Made by a program: the position numbers and the translations under genes. From the NCBI RefSeq assembly GCF_014145325.1, contig NZ_JACHTF010000007.1, positions 1 through 64,000 on the forward strand: 64,000 nt of DNA, in the 5' to 3' direction. This DNA is from Marilutibacter spongiae (GTDB lineage: Bacteria; Pseudomonadota; Gammaproteobacteria; Xanthomonadales; Xanthomonadaceae). Each line of letters starts with the position of its first letter. Position 1 is the first letter of the stretch. Shown piece by piece: positions 29,380 through 38,664 of this stretch. Under the pieces are notes generated by a model that searched no databases, had not been told where the DNA came from, and saw nothing but the letters and a program-made list of their open reading frames with translations.

Positions 29380-30164
29380 GCGCTGGCCGGACAGCCCTGG
29401 GCACGCTGCTCGCCCTGGCCTTGGGCTATGCCGCCCTGTGCGCCTGGCTGTATGCCGGGCAGCGCCAGATGGTCTATTTCCCGGCCGCGACGCGGGTGGC
29501 GGCGCGCGAGACGGACTTCGTGCTCCGGCACGAGGGCGAAACCCTGCGCGGCTGGGTGCTGAACCGGGACGCCGAACGCGCCCTGCTCTACTTCGGCGGC
29601 AACGCCGAGGCGGTCGCCGCCAACCGCGCGGCCTTCGCCCGCTGGTTCCCCGAACACGCGGTCTACCTGGTGGCCTATCGCGGCTACGGCGCCAGCACGG
29701 GCACGCCGGAGGAAGCGGCACTGGTCTCGGACGCGCGTTTCCTGTTCGACGTCGTGTCCAGCCGGCACCGCTCGGTCGACGTGATCGGTCGCAGCCTGGG
29801 CAGCGGCGTCGCCAGCCAGCTCGCCGCCAACCGCCCGATCGCACGCCTGGTCCTGGTGACCCCCTTCGACAGCCTGGCGGCCGTCGGACAGGCGCATTAT
29901 CCGTGGCTGCCGGTGCAGTGGCTGGCACGCGACCGCTACGACTCCGCCCGCCACCTGGCCGATTACCGGGGCCCGGTGCTGGTCGTGCGCGCCGAGCACG
30001 ACGCGCTCATCCCGGCCGACAGCACGCGGCGCCTGGCCGAGGCCTTGCCGCAGCCGCCCCGGATCGTGGTGCTCGAGGGCGCCGGGCACAACGGATTCGA
30101 TGCCGCCCCGGCCTATGCGCGGGCGCTGCAGGCCTTCCTGGACGACCGCCCCGCCAGCGACTGA
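29376..30164 (+). CDS. Membrane-anchored alpha/beta hydrolase
   Basis: 262 residues. Residues 6-28 form a hydrophobic signal-anchor. The hydrolase core follows: YFGGNAEAV in the oxyanion region, VAYRGYGAS, nucleophile Ser in GRSLGSG, acid in RAEHDALIP and His in GAGHNGFD. This layout is that of the BEM46/YfhR group of membrane-associated hydrolases of unknown substrate. The start overlaps the DUF1244 stop (ATGA). Confidence 0.87.
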   Translation: MSAGRTALGTLLALALGYAALCAWLYAGQRQMVYFPAATRVAARETDFVLRHEGETLRGWVLNRDAERALLYFGGNAEAVAANRAAFARWFPEHAVYLVAYRGYGASTGTPEEAALVSDARFLFDVVSSRHRSVDVIGRSLGSGVASQLAANRPIARLVLVTPFDSLAAVGQAHYPWLPVQWLARDRYDSARHLADYRGPVLVVRAEHDALIPADSTRRLAEALPQPPRIVVLEGAGHNGFDAAPAYARALQAFLDDRPASD

Positions 30165-30171
30165 GGACCGC

Positions 30172-31194
30172 TCAGTCGCGCGGCACGGGCACGCCGCTGG
30201 CCGGCTTCGGGCAACGCGGCACCCCCGAGCCCACCACGCAGTTCACGCAACACTGCTGCGGCCGTGGCGGGCCGTCCCAGGCCGGGGTCGACGGCGGCGC
30301 CAGCATCGGCAGCCCGGGCTTGAGCTTGAGCAGCGCCGCCCAGTTCTGCTCGTTGAAGCTGCAGCCCTTCGGGTTGGCCGGGCTGCAGGTGGCGTTGCGG
30401 CCATGCGGCAGGTTCCAGAAGCGCCCGTTGCGGTTGACCGGCAGCATTCGCATGGTGACGCTGTGCTGGACATTGCCGCCGACCAGGTCGGCCTGCCTGC
30501 CGTCCACGTTGACGACGACATCGCAATGCATCGCAAGTGAACTGGATGGGTTCGCGGCCAGCCAGCGCACCAGGCCCGCGTGACCATCGACCGAGGATGC
30601 GTCGCCACGCACGAAGCAGAGCAGGTCGCCCCTCGCCGGCGCGGCGTTGTCGGGGTCGAGCAGGGTGAACGGACTGTCGGGATTGCGATAGGCATCGCGC
30701 ACGTAGTCGACATGGCTGGGAGACGACCGGAAGCCCGGCACGCCCGACTGCACCATCACGTATGAGATGAACGCCGCCGACCAGGGGGTGTCGATCAGGA
30801 ACCCACGGCAGTTGGGCGATGCATAGCTGTTGTTGTTGACGAACTCGCAGGTGCTCGCGCCGGGACGTGAGGCCATCGCGTGCAGCAGGCCGCTGCCGCG
30901 CCAGTAATCGACCACGCGTTTCCAGGCGGGCGTGACACCGTCGCTCAGGGGCGCGGCTTCCATCTCGGCGGCGCCGGCGCTGGCCAGGCGGCCGTCGGTG
31001 TCGATGAATGGCTCGAACCACAGGCGGTTCTCGCGGCAGGCGACCGCGGAAATCCGTGTCGGCAGGTCGCGCGCGTGCGCAGGGTCCATGAACCCGCAAC
31101 CGGCTGCGAGCGCGGCGCCCGGCCACCCCAGCCATGCGGCGCACGCGAGCAGCGCGAACCCCACGACCTGTCCTGCCAGACCCCTGCTCCGCAT
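30172..31194 (-). CDS. DUF2272 secreted protein
   Basis: 340 residues with a clear signal peptide (VVGFALLACAAWLGWPGAALA). The core resembles the DUF2272/NlpC-like fold: PWSAAFISYVMVQSGV holds the segment where such hydrolases carry the catalytic residue, followed by ARGDLLCFVRG, GHAGLVRWLA and DVVVNVDGRQADLVGGNV. The expected Cys before WSAAF is not obvious, so catalysis is uncertain. The tail is Cys-rich and Pro-rich (QQCCVNCVVGSG). No function is assigned; the gene converges with the hydrolase gene. Confidence 0.75.
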   Translation of the reverse strand: MRSRGLAGQVVGFALLACAAWLGWPGAALAAGCGFMDPAHARDLPTRISAVACRENRLWFEPFIDTDGRLASAGAAEMEAAPLSDGVTPAWKRVVDYWRGSGLLHAMASRPGASTCEFVNNNSYASPNCRGFLIDTPWSAAFISYVMVQSGVPGFRSSPSHVDYVRDAYRNPDSPFTLLDPDNAAPARGDLLCFVRGDASSVDGHAGLVRWLAANPSSSLAMHCDVVVNVDGRQADLVGGNVQHSVTMRMLPVNRNGRFWNLPHGRNATCSPANPKGCSFNEQNWAALLKLKPGLPMLAPPSTPAWDGPPRPQQCCVNCVVGSGVPRCPKPASGVPVPRD

Positions 31195-31272
31195 GGCGCA
31201 ATCCCCGCTCGACCGGCCTACATCGTTCCAGAGCCGATGTCGCCGGCGGGTGAGCGCCACGCGTCGACGGTT

Positions 31273-32409
31273 TCAGGCACCGCCGCAGAAGCGGGCGTAG
31301 TCGATGTAGCCGGGAAAGGCACGACCCGCCGCGCAGACCGGGCAGTCGGGGTCGGCGGCCAAGCGCGTTTCGCGGAAGCGCATCGCCAGCGCGTCGAAAT
31401 GCAGGAGCCGACCCCGCAGCGGCTCGCCGAGGTCGAGCACCAGCTTGAGCGCCTCGGTGGCCTGGAGCATGCCGACCACGCCCGGCAACACCCCCAGCAC
31501 ACCCGCCTCCGCGCAGTTGGGCGCATCCTCCGGCGCTGGCGGTTCGGGAAACAGGCAGCGGTAACAGGGTGCGCTGCCGCGGTGGCGACCGGCATCGAAC
31601 ACGCTGGCCTGGCCCTCGAAGCGATGCACGGCGCCGTAGACCAGGGGCTTGCCGAGCTTCACGCAGGCATCGTTGAGCAGGTAACGGGCCGGGAAATTGT
31701 CGGCGCCGTCGATCACCACGTCGGCCGCGCCGATCAGGGCCTCGACGTTGTCGGAGGTGATGCGTTCGGGAAAGGTCTCGATCCGGACGCGCGGGTTGAG
31801 CGCCGACAGCGCCAGGCGCGCGGACTCGACCTTGGCCATGCCGACGCGGGCCTCGGTATGCAGGATCTGCCGCTGCAGGTTGCTGCGGTCGACGACATCG
31901 TCGTCGGCCAGCACCAGCGTGCCCACGCCCGCCGCGGCCAGGTAATACGCTGCCGGCGATCCCAGGCCGCCGGCCCCGACCATCGCGATGCGGGCCGCCT
32001 GCAGGCGCTGTTGGCCGGCTTCGCCGATCTCCGGCAACCGCAGGTGGCGCGAATAGCGCTCGAAGTAGTCGCGGTCGCCGTCGGGCCGCTCGATGGGGAG
32101 CCCCTCGGCCATCCAGCGCTCGGTCCCACCTTCGACCGAAGCCACGTGGGCGTAACCGGACTCGACCAGGGTTTCGGCCGCCTTGAGCGAGCGCCCCCCC
32201 ACCTGGCAGATCAACAGCAGCGCCTGCCCGGCCGGCACCGCGTGCGCGGCCAGTCCCTGGGCGAGGCTCCCAAGCGGGATCCCCACTGCCGACGCCGCGT
32301 ATCCGAGGGCGCGCTCATGCGACTCGCGCACGTCCACCAGCAGCGCGCCGGCGCGCTGCCGGCGCAGCGCCTCCTCCGGCGCGATGCGTTCGATGCGGGC
32401 CTCACGCAT
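31273..32409 (-). CDS. moeB: Molybdopterin-synthase adenylyltransferase with N-terminal rhodanese domain
   Basis: 378 residues. Residues 1-110 are a rhodanese-like domain (LLVDVRESHERALGY) with the loop Cys68 in LLLICQVGGRS. Residues 115-378 are a ThiF/MoeB E1-like domain: SRHLRLPEIGEAGQ, VGAGGLGSPAAYYL, DDDVVDRSNLQRQ, and two zinc CxxC pairs in CYRC and CPVC. MoeB adenylates the C-terminus of MoaD. The rhodanese may supply sulfur, as in MOCS3, but there it is C-terminal. The stop of the upstream moeA overlaps the start by eight bases. Confidence 0.9.
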   Translation of the reverse strand: MREARIERIAPEEALRRQRAGALLVDVRESHERALGYAASAVGIPLGSLAQGLAAHAVPAGQALLLICQVGGRSLKAAETLVESGYAHVASVEGGTERWMAEGLPIERPDGDRDYFERYSRHLRLPEIGEAGQQRLQAARIAMVGAGGLGSPAAYYLAAAGVGTLVLADDDVVDRSNLQRQILHTEARVGMAKVESARLALSALNPRVRIETFPERITSDNVEALIGAADVVIDGADNFPARYLLNDACVKLGKPLVYGAVHRFEGQASVFDAGRHRGSAPCYRCLFPEPPAPEDAPNCAEAGVLGVLPGVVGMLQATEALKLVLDLGEPLRGRLLHFDALAMRFRETRLAADPDCPVCAAGRAFPGYIDYARFCGGA

Positions 32410-33622
32410 ACACCATCACCTCGACGGCACTGCCGGCAGGCAGCGATTGCGGGCCTTCGGGGACCACGATCAGCGCATTGGAGTCCGCGACCGCGCGCAA
32501 CCGGTTGGAGCCGGTCGCCGGATTCGGATCGGCCCACAACACGCCGTCGTCCGATGCGAAGAGTCGCGCGCGCTGGAACTCGCGCCGCGCATGCGGCTTC
32601 TCGATCCCCGCGACCAGCCGCGCGCGCCAGGCAGGGCGCGCCTCCCCGAAACCCTGCATCGCATCGACCAGGGGCCGGCCCAGGGCCAGCCATGTCGCCA
32701 GCACCGAGACCGGGTTGCCGGGCAGGCCCAGGAACCGGCAGCGGTCCATGCCGCCGAACAACAGCGGCATGCCCGGCTTCATCATGACCTTCCAGAAGTG
32801 GACCTCGCCGAAGCGCTGCAGCACGGCCGGGATATGGTCCTTCTCCCCCGCCGACACCGCGCCGCAGGTGATCACCAGGTCGAAGGCGCAGGCCGCGTCG
32901 CGAAGCGCGACCTCGACCTGGCGCGGCTCGTCGGGCAGGCGCGGCCACGCCGTGGGCTCCAGGCCTTCGGCGCGCAGCAGGCCCATCAGCAGTTCACGAT
33001 TGCTGTCGTGGATCTGGCCCGGCTGCAACGGCAGCCCGGGCTCCACCAGTTCGTCGCCGCTGGTGAAAACCGCCACCGTCGGCCGGCGCGAAACCGCCAG
33101 GGCAGGCAGGCCCAGCGACGCGGCCAGCGACACGCGCGCCGGCGACAGGCGCTCGCCGGCATGCAGGACCGTGTCGCCTACGGCGACGTCCTCTCCGGCG
33201 TGGCGCACGTGGGTGCCCCGCGCCATGCCCCCGGGGACCCACACGACATCGCCCGACACGCGCGCGTCCTCCTTGACGACCACGGTATCGGCACCTTCGG
33301 GCATGGGTGCGCCGGTGGTGATCCGGAGGCCCTGCCCGGTCCCGACTGCCCGTCCCGTGGCCACCCCGGCGAACTGTTCGCCAACGAGCGCCAGCGAAAC
33401 GCCCTCGCCTGCCAGGTCGGCATGGCGCACGGCGAAGCCGTCCATCGCACTGTTGTCGAACGGCGGCAGCGCGATCGGCGCCACCACGTCGGCAGCCAAT
33501 GCCCGTCCATGGCAATGGCGCAAGGGCACGGTTTCCGTCTCAAGGCGGTGCCGTGCGCCGACCTCGCGGACGATGGCCAGGGCGTCGTCGAAGCCCAACC
33601 GGGTCGGGAAATCATGGCTCAT
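32402..33622 (-). CDS. moeA: Molybdopterin molybdenumtransferase
   Basis: 406 residues, usual length. Motifs: DNSAMDGFAVRHADL, RITTGAPMPEGADTVV, FTSGDELVEPG, DSNRELLMGLL, TCGAVSAGEKDH and FLGLPGNPVSVLATW. The enzyme inserts molybdate into adenylylated molybdopterin. It lies between mobA (overlap ATGA at 33619-33622) and moeB, so the three form a tight operon; the moaA-moaE genes are not in the window. Confidence 0.95.
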   Translation of the reverse strand: MSHDFPTRLGFDDALAIVREVGARHRLETETVPLRHCHGRALAADVVAPIALPPFDNSAMDGFAVRHADLAGEGVSLALVGEQFAGVATGRAVGTGQGLRITTGAPMPEGADTVVVKEDARVSGDVVWVPGGMARGTHVRHAGEDVAVGDTVLHAGERLSPARVSLAASLGLPALAVSRRPTVAVFTSGDELVEPGLPLQPGQIHDSNRELLMGLLRAEGLEPTAWPRLPDEPRQVEVALRDAACAFDLVITCGAVSAGEKDHIPAVLQRFGEVHFWKVMMKPGMPLLFGGMDRCRFLGLPGNPVSVLATWLALGRPLVDAMQGFGEARPAWRARLVAGIEKPHARREFQRARLFASDDGVLWADPNPATGSNRLRAVADSNALIVVPEGPQSLPAGSAVEVMVYA

Positions 33623-34227
33623 CGGGCAGGTGCCTCCACCGGCGTGGGGATCGGCAGGCCGGCATTGGCCAGGTCCTGCGGGGTGTTGAGGTTGCCCAGG
33701 CGCACGCCCGGCAGGCGGCAGGTGGGCATCCCCAGGCGCGCCTGCAGGTCATGGACGGCCAGGCGACCCGCGTCCAGGGCGTCCGATACCGCCGGGCGCA
33801 ACCTGGCCACCTCCCAGAGCGCCACCAGCGGCTGCGGGCCCTCGTCGTCCGCGGCCACGCCCCCGCTCGCGCCGACCGTGTCCAGCAGCACGTCCAGGCC
33901 CGGCTCCAGCGCGACCAGGTCGACCGGCAAGGTCAACAGCCACGGCGTTTGGCAGGCCGCGGCCAGCGCCGCGATGCCGGCCAGCGGTCCCTGGTCCGGC
34001 CGGCGGTCGGGGATCGCGCGCAGGCCCAGATCGCGATAGCGACCGGCATGGGTGTTGGCACTGACGAGGACGGGCCAGGCCCGGCGCGCCAGTTGCCCGG
34101 CCAGCCATGCAACCTGGGACTGGCCATCGCGCTCCAGCCAGGCCTTGTCGACGCCGCCCAGTCGCGTGCCGCGCCCGCCGGCCAGCAGGCCGACGGTCAC
34201 CGTATCGGGGGAAACTCTTGCAGGCAT
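33619..34227 (-). CDS. mobA: Molybdenum cofactor guanylyltransferase
   Basis: 202 residues from the ATG at 34227. The nucleotide-binding motif LLAGGRGTRLGGVDKAW and the DRRPDQGPLAGIAAL and LPVDLV motifs are those of MobA, which couples GTP to Mo-molybdopterin to give the bis-MGD precursor. Its C-terminal LGNLNTPQDLA is also conserved. First gene of the mobA-moeA-moeB operon, 68 bp after der. Confidence 0.93.
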   Translation of the reverse strand: MPARVSPDTVTVGLLAGGRGTRLGGVDKAWLERDGQSQVAWLAGQLARRAWPVLVSANTHAGRYRDLGLRAIPDRRPDQGPLAGIAALAAACQTPWLLTLPVDLVALEPGLDVLLDTVGASGGVAADDEGPQPLVALWEVARLRPAVSDALDAGRLAVHDLQARLGMPTCRLPGVRLGNLNTPQDLANAGLPIPTPVEAPAR

Positions 34228-34295
34228 CGCAGACCCGGCGCGCAAAGTGCCATTGTGCCGCGCCCATCCGGGGCCGGCCAGCGCGAAAGCGGCGA

Positions 34296-35693
34296 TCAAC
34301 GACGCTTGACGTGCTTGATCAGCCGGCGCTTCTTGGCGATCTGCCGTTCGGTCAGCGTGTTCTTCTTCCCCTCGTAGGGATTGCTGCCTTCCTTGAAGAC
34401 GAAGCGCACCGGGGTACCGACCAGCTTGAAACGCTTGCGGAAGAAGTTCTCCAGGTAGCGCTTGTAGCTCTCGGTCAGGGTGCGCAGGCGGGTGCCGTGG
34501 ATCACGAAGGTCGGCGGATTGGTGCCGGAGGGATGGCCGAAGCGCAGCTTGGCCACGTGCCCGCGCACGGTCGCCGGCGGGTTGCTGGCATAGGCGGCCT
34601 CGAGCGCGTTGTTCACCTCGGTGGTGCCGAACACGCGCGTGGCCGACGCATGCGCGCGATGCACCGCGCGGAACAGCTCACGCAGGCCGGACCCATGCTT
34701 GGCGCTGATGCGCACCGCTTCGGCCCAGCTGACGAAGCCGAGCTTGCGGGCCAGCATGGCCTCCGCCTGTTCGCGCTGGTAGTCGCTCAGGCCGTCCCAC
34801 TTGTTGATCGCCACCACCAGGGCGCGGCCGGCATCGAGCGCCAGCGCCAGCACCGTGGCGTCCTGGTCGGTCACGCCCTCGGTGGCGTCGAGCATGATCA
34901 CCGCCACCTGGCACTGCTCGATCGCCTGCAGCGTCTTGATGATCGAGAACTTCTCGACGGCCTCGTCCACGCGGGACTTGCGGCGCACGCCGGCGGTGTC
35001 GACGAGCCGGTACAGGCGCCCGTCGCGCTCCATGTCGATGGCGACCGAGTCGCGCGTGGTGCCGGGCACTTCGGAGGCGATCATCCGCTCCTCGCCGAGC
35101 AGGCGGTTGACGAGCGTCGACTTGCCCACGTTGGGCCGGCCGATGAAGGCGATGCGGACACGGTCGGGATCGCTGTCGAGTTCGACCTGCGCGCCCTCCT
35201 CCGGCAAGCGCCCGATCACCTCGTCGATCAACTCGTCGATGCCCCGCCGATGCGCGGACGAGACGTCGACGGCATCGCTGAAGCCGTAGCGAGAGAATTC
35301 GTTGATGGCCGCGTCGCTGTCCAGGCCGTCGGTCTTGTTGACCACCAGCAGGGTCGGTCGCGCGGTCTTGCGCAGCCAGGCCAGGATCTCGTCGTCCAGC
35401 GCCGAAGCGCCCTCGCGCCCGTCGACGATGAACAGGACGAGGTCGGCCTCTTCCGCGGCGGCGCGCGCCTGTCGCGTGGTCGCGCCGACCAGGCCCTCGT
35501 CCTCGCCGGCGATGCCGCCGGTGTCGACGACCGCGAAATGCCGCCGCCCCTCGGGGCGGCAGACCCCGTAATGGCGGTCGCGGGTCACGCCCGGCTCGTC
35601 ATGGACAAGCGCGTCCCGGGTGCGGGTCAGGACATTGAACAACGTGGACTTGCCGACGTTGGGGCGGCCGACGAGGGCGACGAGCGGAAGCAT
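34296..35693 (-). CDS. der: Ribosome-assembly GTPase Der (EngA)
   Basis: 465 residues from the ATG at 35693, the normal length. Two G domains in tandem: [12 protein letters not shown] with DTGGIAG and NKTDGLD, then [12 protein letters not shown] with DTAGVRR and [10 protein letters not shown], followed by the KH-like domain ([17 protein letters not shown]). Der is required for 50S maturation. The next upstream gene is bamB, 188 bp away. Confidence 0.97.
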   Translation of the reverse strand: MLPLVALVGRPNVGKSTLFNVLTRTRDALVHDEPGVTRDRHYGVCRPEGRRHFAVVDTGGIAGEDEGLVGATTRQARAAAEEADLVLFIVDGREGASALDDEILAWLRKTARPTLLVVNKTDGLDSDAAINEFSRYGFSDAVDVSSAHRRGIDELIDEVIGRLPEEGAQVELDSDPDRVRIAFIGRPNVGKSTLVNRLLGEERMIASEVPGTTRDSVAIDMERDGRLYRLVDTAGVRRKSRVDEAVEKFSIIKTLQAIEQCQVAVIMLDATEGVTDQDATVLALALDAGRALVVAINKWDGLSDYQREQAEAMLARKLGFVSWAEAVRISAKHGSGLRELFRAVHRAHASATRVFGTTEVNNALEAAYASNPPATVRGHVAKLRFGHPSGTNPPTFVIHGTRLRTLTESYKRYLENFFRKRFKLVGTPVRFVFKEGSNPYEGKKNTLTERQIAKKRRLIKHVKRR

Positions 35694-35881
35694 AGGACGA
35701 GCCTGGCAGTGTGCAGTCGCGGGGCCGGGAGACGCCCGCGGTGGATGGAAACGACAACGGTCGGCAGGCACCGGGGCGCCCGTCGACCGTGGCAGTGTGT
35801 ATCAAAGCGCGGGCGCGCGCATCCGGACCGCCCGCGGGGAGACCCGGTCGACCCCATCGGGGCCCGACCGGGATGCGTCGC

Positions 35882-37072
35882 CTACCGGAGCGCGAACGCG
35901 CTCAGCCGGCCATCGACGTTCTGCACCAGGAGGATGCCGTCGGCCACCACCGGCGCGGCCCGCAGGGGATCGCGACCGGCGCGGACACGCGCCGCGAACT
36001 CGCCGTTGTCCAGCTTCATCCAGTGCAGGTAACCCTCGAAGTCGCCCACGACGGCGTAATCGCCCTGCACCGCGGCACCCGTCGGGCTGCGGCGCGCCAA
36101 CGCGGGCTGCTGCCAGAACGCCGAGCCGCTGCGCTTGTCCAGCGCATAGACGCTGCCCGTCGGCGAGGAGACCACCAGGCGGTCGGACGCGACGCCGATG
36201 CGGCCGGCACCGCCTTCCTCGGCCGCCCACAAGGGTCGGCCACTCGGTCCGTCGATGGCCAGGGTGCGGCCCTCATAGCTGGTGGCGAAGATGATCTGAC
36301 CGTCCAGGACCGGCGTGCCATCGACATCGGACATGCGGTCGAGTTCGGTGCGGCCTTCCTGCTGCCCGACTGCCTGTTCCCAGAGCGGGCGACCATCGTT
36401 GAGGGACAGCGCCGACACCGTGCCGTCGTCGTTGCCGACGAAGACGAAGCCGGGGCCGAGCAGCGGCGCGTCGTTGCCGCGCACCGAAAGCGCCGGGACG
36501 TCGTGGTTCCAGAACCAACGGCGCTCGCCGCTGGCGGCGTCGAACGCGGTCACGCGGTTGTCGTTCGAACGCACCAGCACCAGGCCCATGCCAATCGCCG
36601 GCGCGGCGATGACTTCATTGGGCACCTGCGCCTGCCAGCGCTCGGCACCGGTCTCGGCATCGAGCGCGATGACGACGCCATCGAGCGTGCCCAACACGAC
36701 CAGGCCGTCGCCGACGCCGGGACCGCCGCTGACCGGCAGGTCGCTGTCGTAGTGCCACAGCCGGTTGCCGCTTTGCAGGTCCAGCGCCGATACGCCGCCC
36801 TTCACCGCGGCAGCATAGACGCGCCCGTCGAGCACGACCGGGCCCTGGCGGGCGCCCATGCGGCCCTCGCCCTTGCCGACGTTTGTCGACCACAGCTCGG
36901 CGACGGTCTGGCTGGGAGCGAACTCCACCAGCTCGGCCGGCTCGTTCGGCTTGACCTTGCCACCGCCGAACCAGCCCTTCACGGTGCTGCAGGCGGCCAA
37001 GGCGAACACGCAGGACACCACCAGGGTGCCACGGATCAGGAAGGACAGCGGACGCGTGGGAGCGGACTTCAT
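35882..37072 (-). CDS. bamB: Outer-membrane assembly lipoprotein BamB
   Basis: 396 residues. A lipoprotein signal with lipobox ALAAC ends at residue 28. The mature part is an eight-bladed PQQ-like beta-propeller with repeating units such as GRVYAAAVKGGVSALDLQSG, DGLVVLGTLDGVVIALDAETG and GSVYALDKRSG. BamB belongs to the BAM complex that folds outer-membrane proteins. The start overlaps the yfgM stop (TGATG at 37070-37074). Confidence 0.96.
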   Translation of the reverse strand: MKSAPTRPLSFLIRGTLVVSCVFALAACSTVKGWFGGGKVKPNEPAELVEFAPSQTVAELWSTNVGKGEGRMGARQGPVVLDGRVYAAAVKGGVSALDLQSGNRLWHYDSDLPVSGGPGVGDGLVVLGTLDGVVIALDAETGAERWQAQVPNEVIAAPAIGMGLVLVRSNDNRVTAFDAASGERRWFWNHDVPALSVRGNDAPLLGPGFVFVGNDDGTVSALSLNDGRPLWEQAVGQQEGRTELDRMSDVDGTPVLDGQIIFATSYEGRTLAIDGPSGRPLWAAEEGGAGRIGVASDRLVVSSPTGSVYALDKRSGSAFWQQPALARRSPTGAAVQGDYAVVGDFEGYLHWMKLDNGEFAARVRAGRDPLRAAPVVADGILLVQNVDGRLSAFALR

Positions 37073-37701
37073 CAGGACTTGGCCTCGTCTTCGGCAGGCG
37101 TACCACCGACTTCGGTGAGTTTGAGTTCGAGCAGGCGGCGCAGCGGCGACCCGACATCCATCTTCGCCAGGGCTTTCTCGTAGGCACCGCGGGCGGCGTC
37201 CTGGTCGCCGAGGGCGTAGTGGGCGTCGCCCAGCACCTCAAGGCCACTGGCACTGTCCTCGGCCGCCACCAGGCGGGCGGCCTCCTCGGCCTTGCCCGAA
37301 TCGATCAGCAGGCGGGCCAGGCGCTGGTCGATCACGGCCTTGAGCGCCGGATCGGCCTGCTGGATGCCACGCAGGGTGGCGATCGCCTTGTCGGCCTCGC
37401 CAGCGGCGGCCTGCGACTTGGCCAGTTCCAGCGCGGCGAGTGTCGAAAGCATGCCCGGCTCGAGCGCGGCGCTCAGTTGCGCGGCGTCGGCCTGCCCGGC
37501 GTCGATGGCCTCGACGGCCACGGAATACCGGTCGGCCTCGGCCAGGCGCTTCTGGGTGGCCTGCTGCTGCCACCACTTCCAGCCGCCGATCGCCCCGAGG
37601 CCGAGCGCGATGCCGCCCAGCAGGCCCAGCGCATTGTTGCGCAGCCACTGGAGCACGCGCTCGCTTTGTTCGTGTTCGTCGAGAAGTTCGTCGATTGCCA
37701 T
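37072..37701 (-). CDS. yfgM: YfgM-type tetratricopeptide membrane protein
   Basis: 209 residues. An N-terminal cytoplasmic segment (DELLDEHEQSERVLQWLRNN) is followed by one membrane helix at about residues 28-47 (ALGLLGGIALGLGAIGGW), then TPR-like helices in the periplasm. In E. coli the homologue is an ancillary SecYEG translocon subunit next to BamB. The ispG and hisS genes that separate yfgM from rodZ in E. coli are not present here. Confidence 0.9.
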   Translation of the reverse strand: MAIDELLDEHEQSERVLQWLRNNALGLLGGIALGLGAIGGWKWWQQQATQKRLAEADRYSVAVEAIDAGQADAAQLSAALEPGMLSTLAALELAKSQAAAGEADKAIATLRGIQQADPALKAVIDQRLARLLIDSGKAEEAARLVAAEDSASGLEVLGDAHYALGDQDAARGAYEKALAKMDVGSPLRRLLELKLTEVGGTPAEDEAKS

Positions 37702-37737
37702 TGGGTCTGAGCTACCTGCACGGTCGGGGGAAACACC

Positions 37738-37761
37738 ACAGCCGGCCTTGCGGCCGGCTGT
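37738..37761 (-). terminator. Hairpin between rodZ and yfgM
   Basis: Perfect 10-bp stem ACAGCCGGCC/GGCCGGCTGT with a four-base loop, in the 120-bp gap. The 3' side on the minus strand is GGTGTTTCC, so the T tract is weak and it may only attenuate. Confidence 0.5.
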
Positions 37762-37821
37762 CGGGTCCCGGTCTCTGGCCTGGGCCAGTGGAGGGATTCA
37801 AGCCGCGATGGCCGGAATCGC

Positions 37822-38664
37822 TTAGTCCGATGCCGGCACCACGGAACCGTCAGAGGATAGCTTAAAGCGCGCCACCGTGCCTCGACTGAACGGTGCCAGA
37901 TCGAGGGATTGGCCGTCGGCGGTGACGTCGACCGCGGCGGCATTGCCCAACTTGACGCTGGCGACTTCGCCCGCCTCGAAGCGGCGTTCCTGGCCGGCGG
38001 CGAGCAGCCCCTTCTCGACCGAGCGGCCCTCGGCGTCGAACAGTTCCACCCAGCTCTCGCCGTTGAACTTGAGCACCAGGTCGCCCTCGCCATCGTCGAC
38101 CGGCGAGGTGCGCGGTGTCATCGACGCGACCACCGGCGTGCGGCGCACGACCGGCGCGTGGCTCGGCTCGATCGGGGCCGGAGAAGGCGCCGCGAGGTCG
38201 TCGGGCACCTCCAGCGACTGCGTGGCCGGCGCCTTCCGGCCCAGGTGCGGGCCCGTGTAGTACCAGACGGGCACCGCCAGCGCGAGTGTCATGACGATAT
38301 AGACCGCCCGCTTGGTGGCCTGCTCCAGGACGCGGCGGTATCGCGGCGTGTGGGTATAGCTCACCAGTTCGGGCGGCGCCACCGGCGCGACTTCCGCCCG
38401 GTCCAGGCAGGCATCCACGTCGAGGTCGAGCTTGAGCAGGCGCGCATAACTGCGGAGCTGCCCGCGAACGAAGATCGTCGCGCCCAGGGCGCTCCAGTCG
38501 TCGTTCTCCAGGGCCTGCACGATCCTCGCCGGCATCTTCAGCCGGGAGGCGACTTCCTCGCGCGTGAGACCGGCGCCCTCGCGGGCCAGCCGCAGGCGAT
38601 CGCCGCAACTCAAGTCCGCGCCCACGGACGCCGGGCCGGATTGGGTTGGGTTCAACTCATTCAT
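37822..38664 (-). CDS. rodZ: RodZ-like cell-shape protein
   Basis: 280 residues. A Cro-type helix-turn-helix spans residues about 20-80 (GDRLRLAREGAGLTREEVASRLK). A membrane helix follows at about residues 120-137 (RAVYIVMTLALAVPVWYY), then a Pro-rich periplasmic linker and a C-terminal DUF4115 domain (DLVLKFNGESWVELFDAEG). This is the RodZ architecture that links MreB to the membrane. The start overlaps the stop of pilF (ATGA). Confidence 0.9.
   Translation of the reverse strand: MNELNPTQSGPASVGADLSCGDRLRLAREGAGLTREEVASRLKMPARIVQALENDDWSALGATIFVRGQLRSYARLLKLDLDVDACLDRAEVAPVAPPELVSYTHTPRYRRVLEQATKRAVYIVMTLALAVPVWYYTGPHLGRKAPATQSLEVPDDLAAPSPAPIEPSHAPVVRRTPVVASMTPRTSPVDDGEGDLVLKFNGESWVELFDAEGRSVEKGLLAAGQERRFEAGEVASVKLGNAAAVDVTADGQSLDLAPFSRGTVARFKLSSDGSVVPASD

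Noticed and set aside
37702-37821. Lost ispG and hisS between rodZ and yfgM
   Set aside because: The 120-bp gap holds only a hairpin and no gene remnant; other orders exist in this family, so deletion here is not shown.
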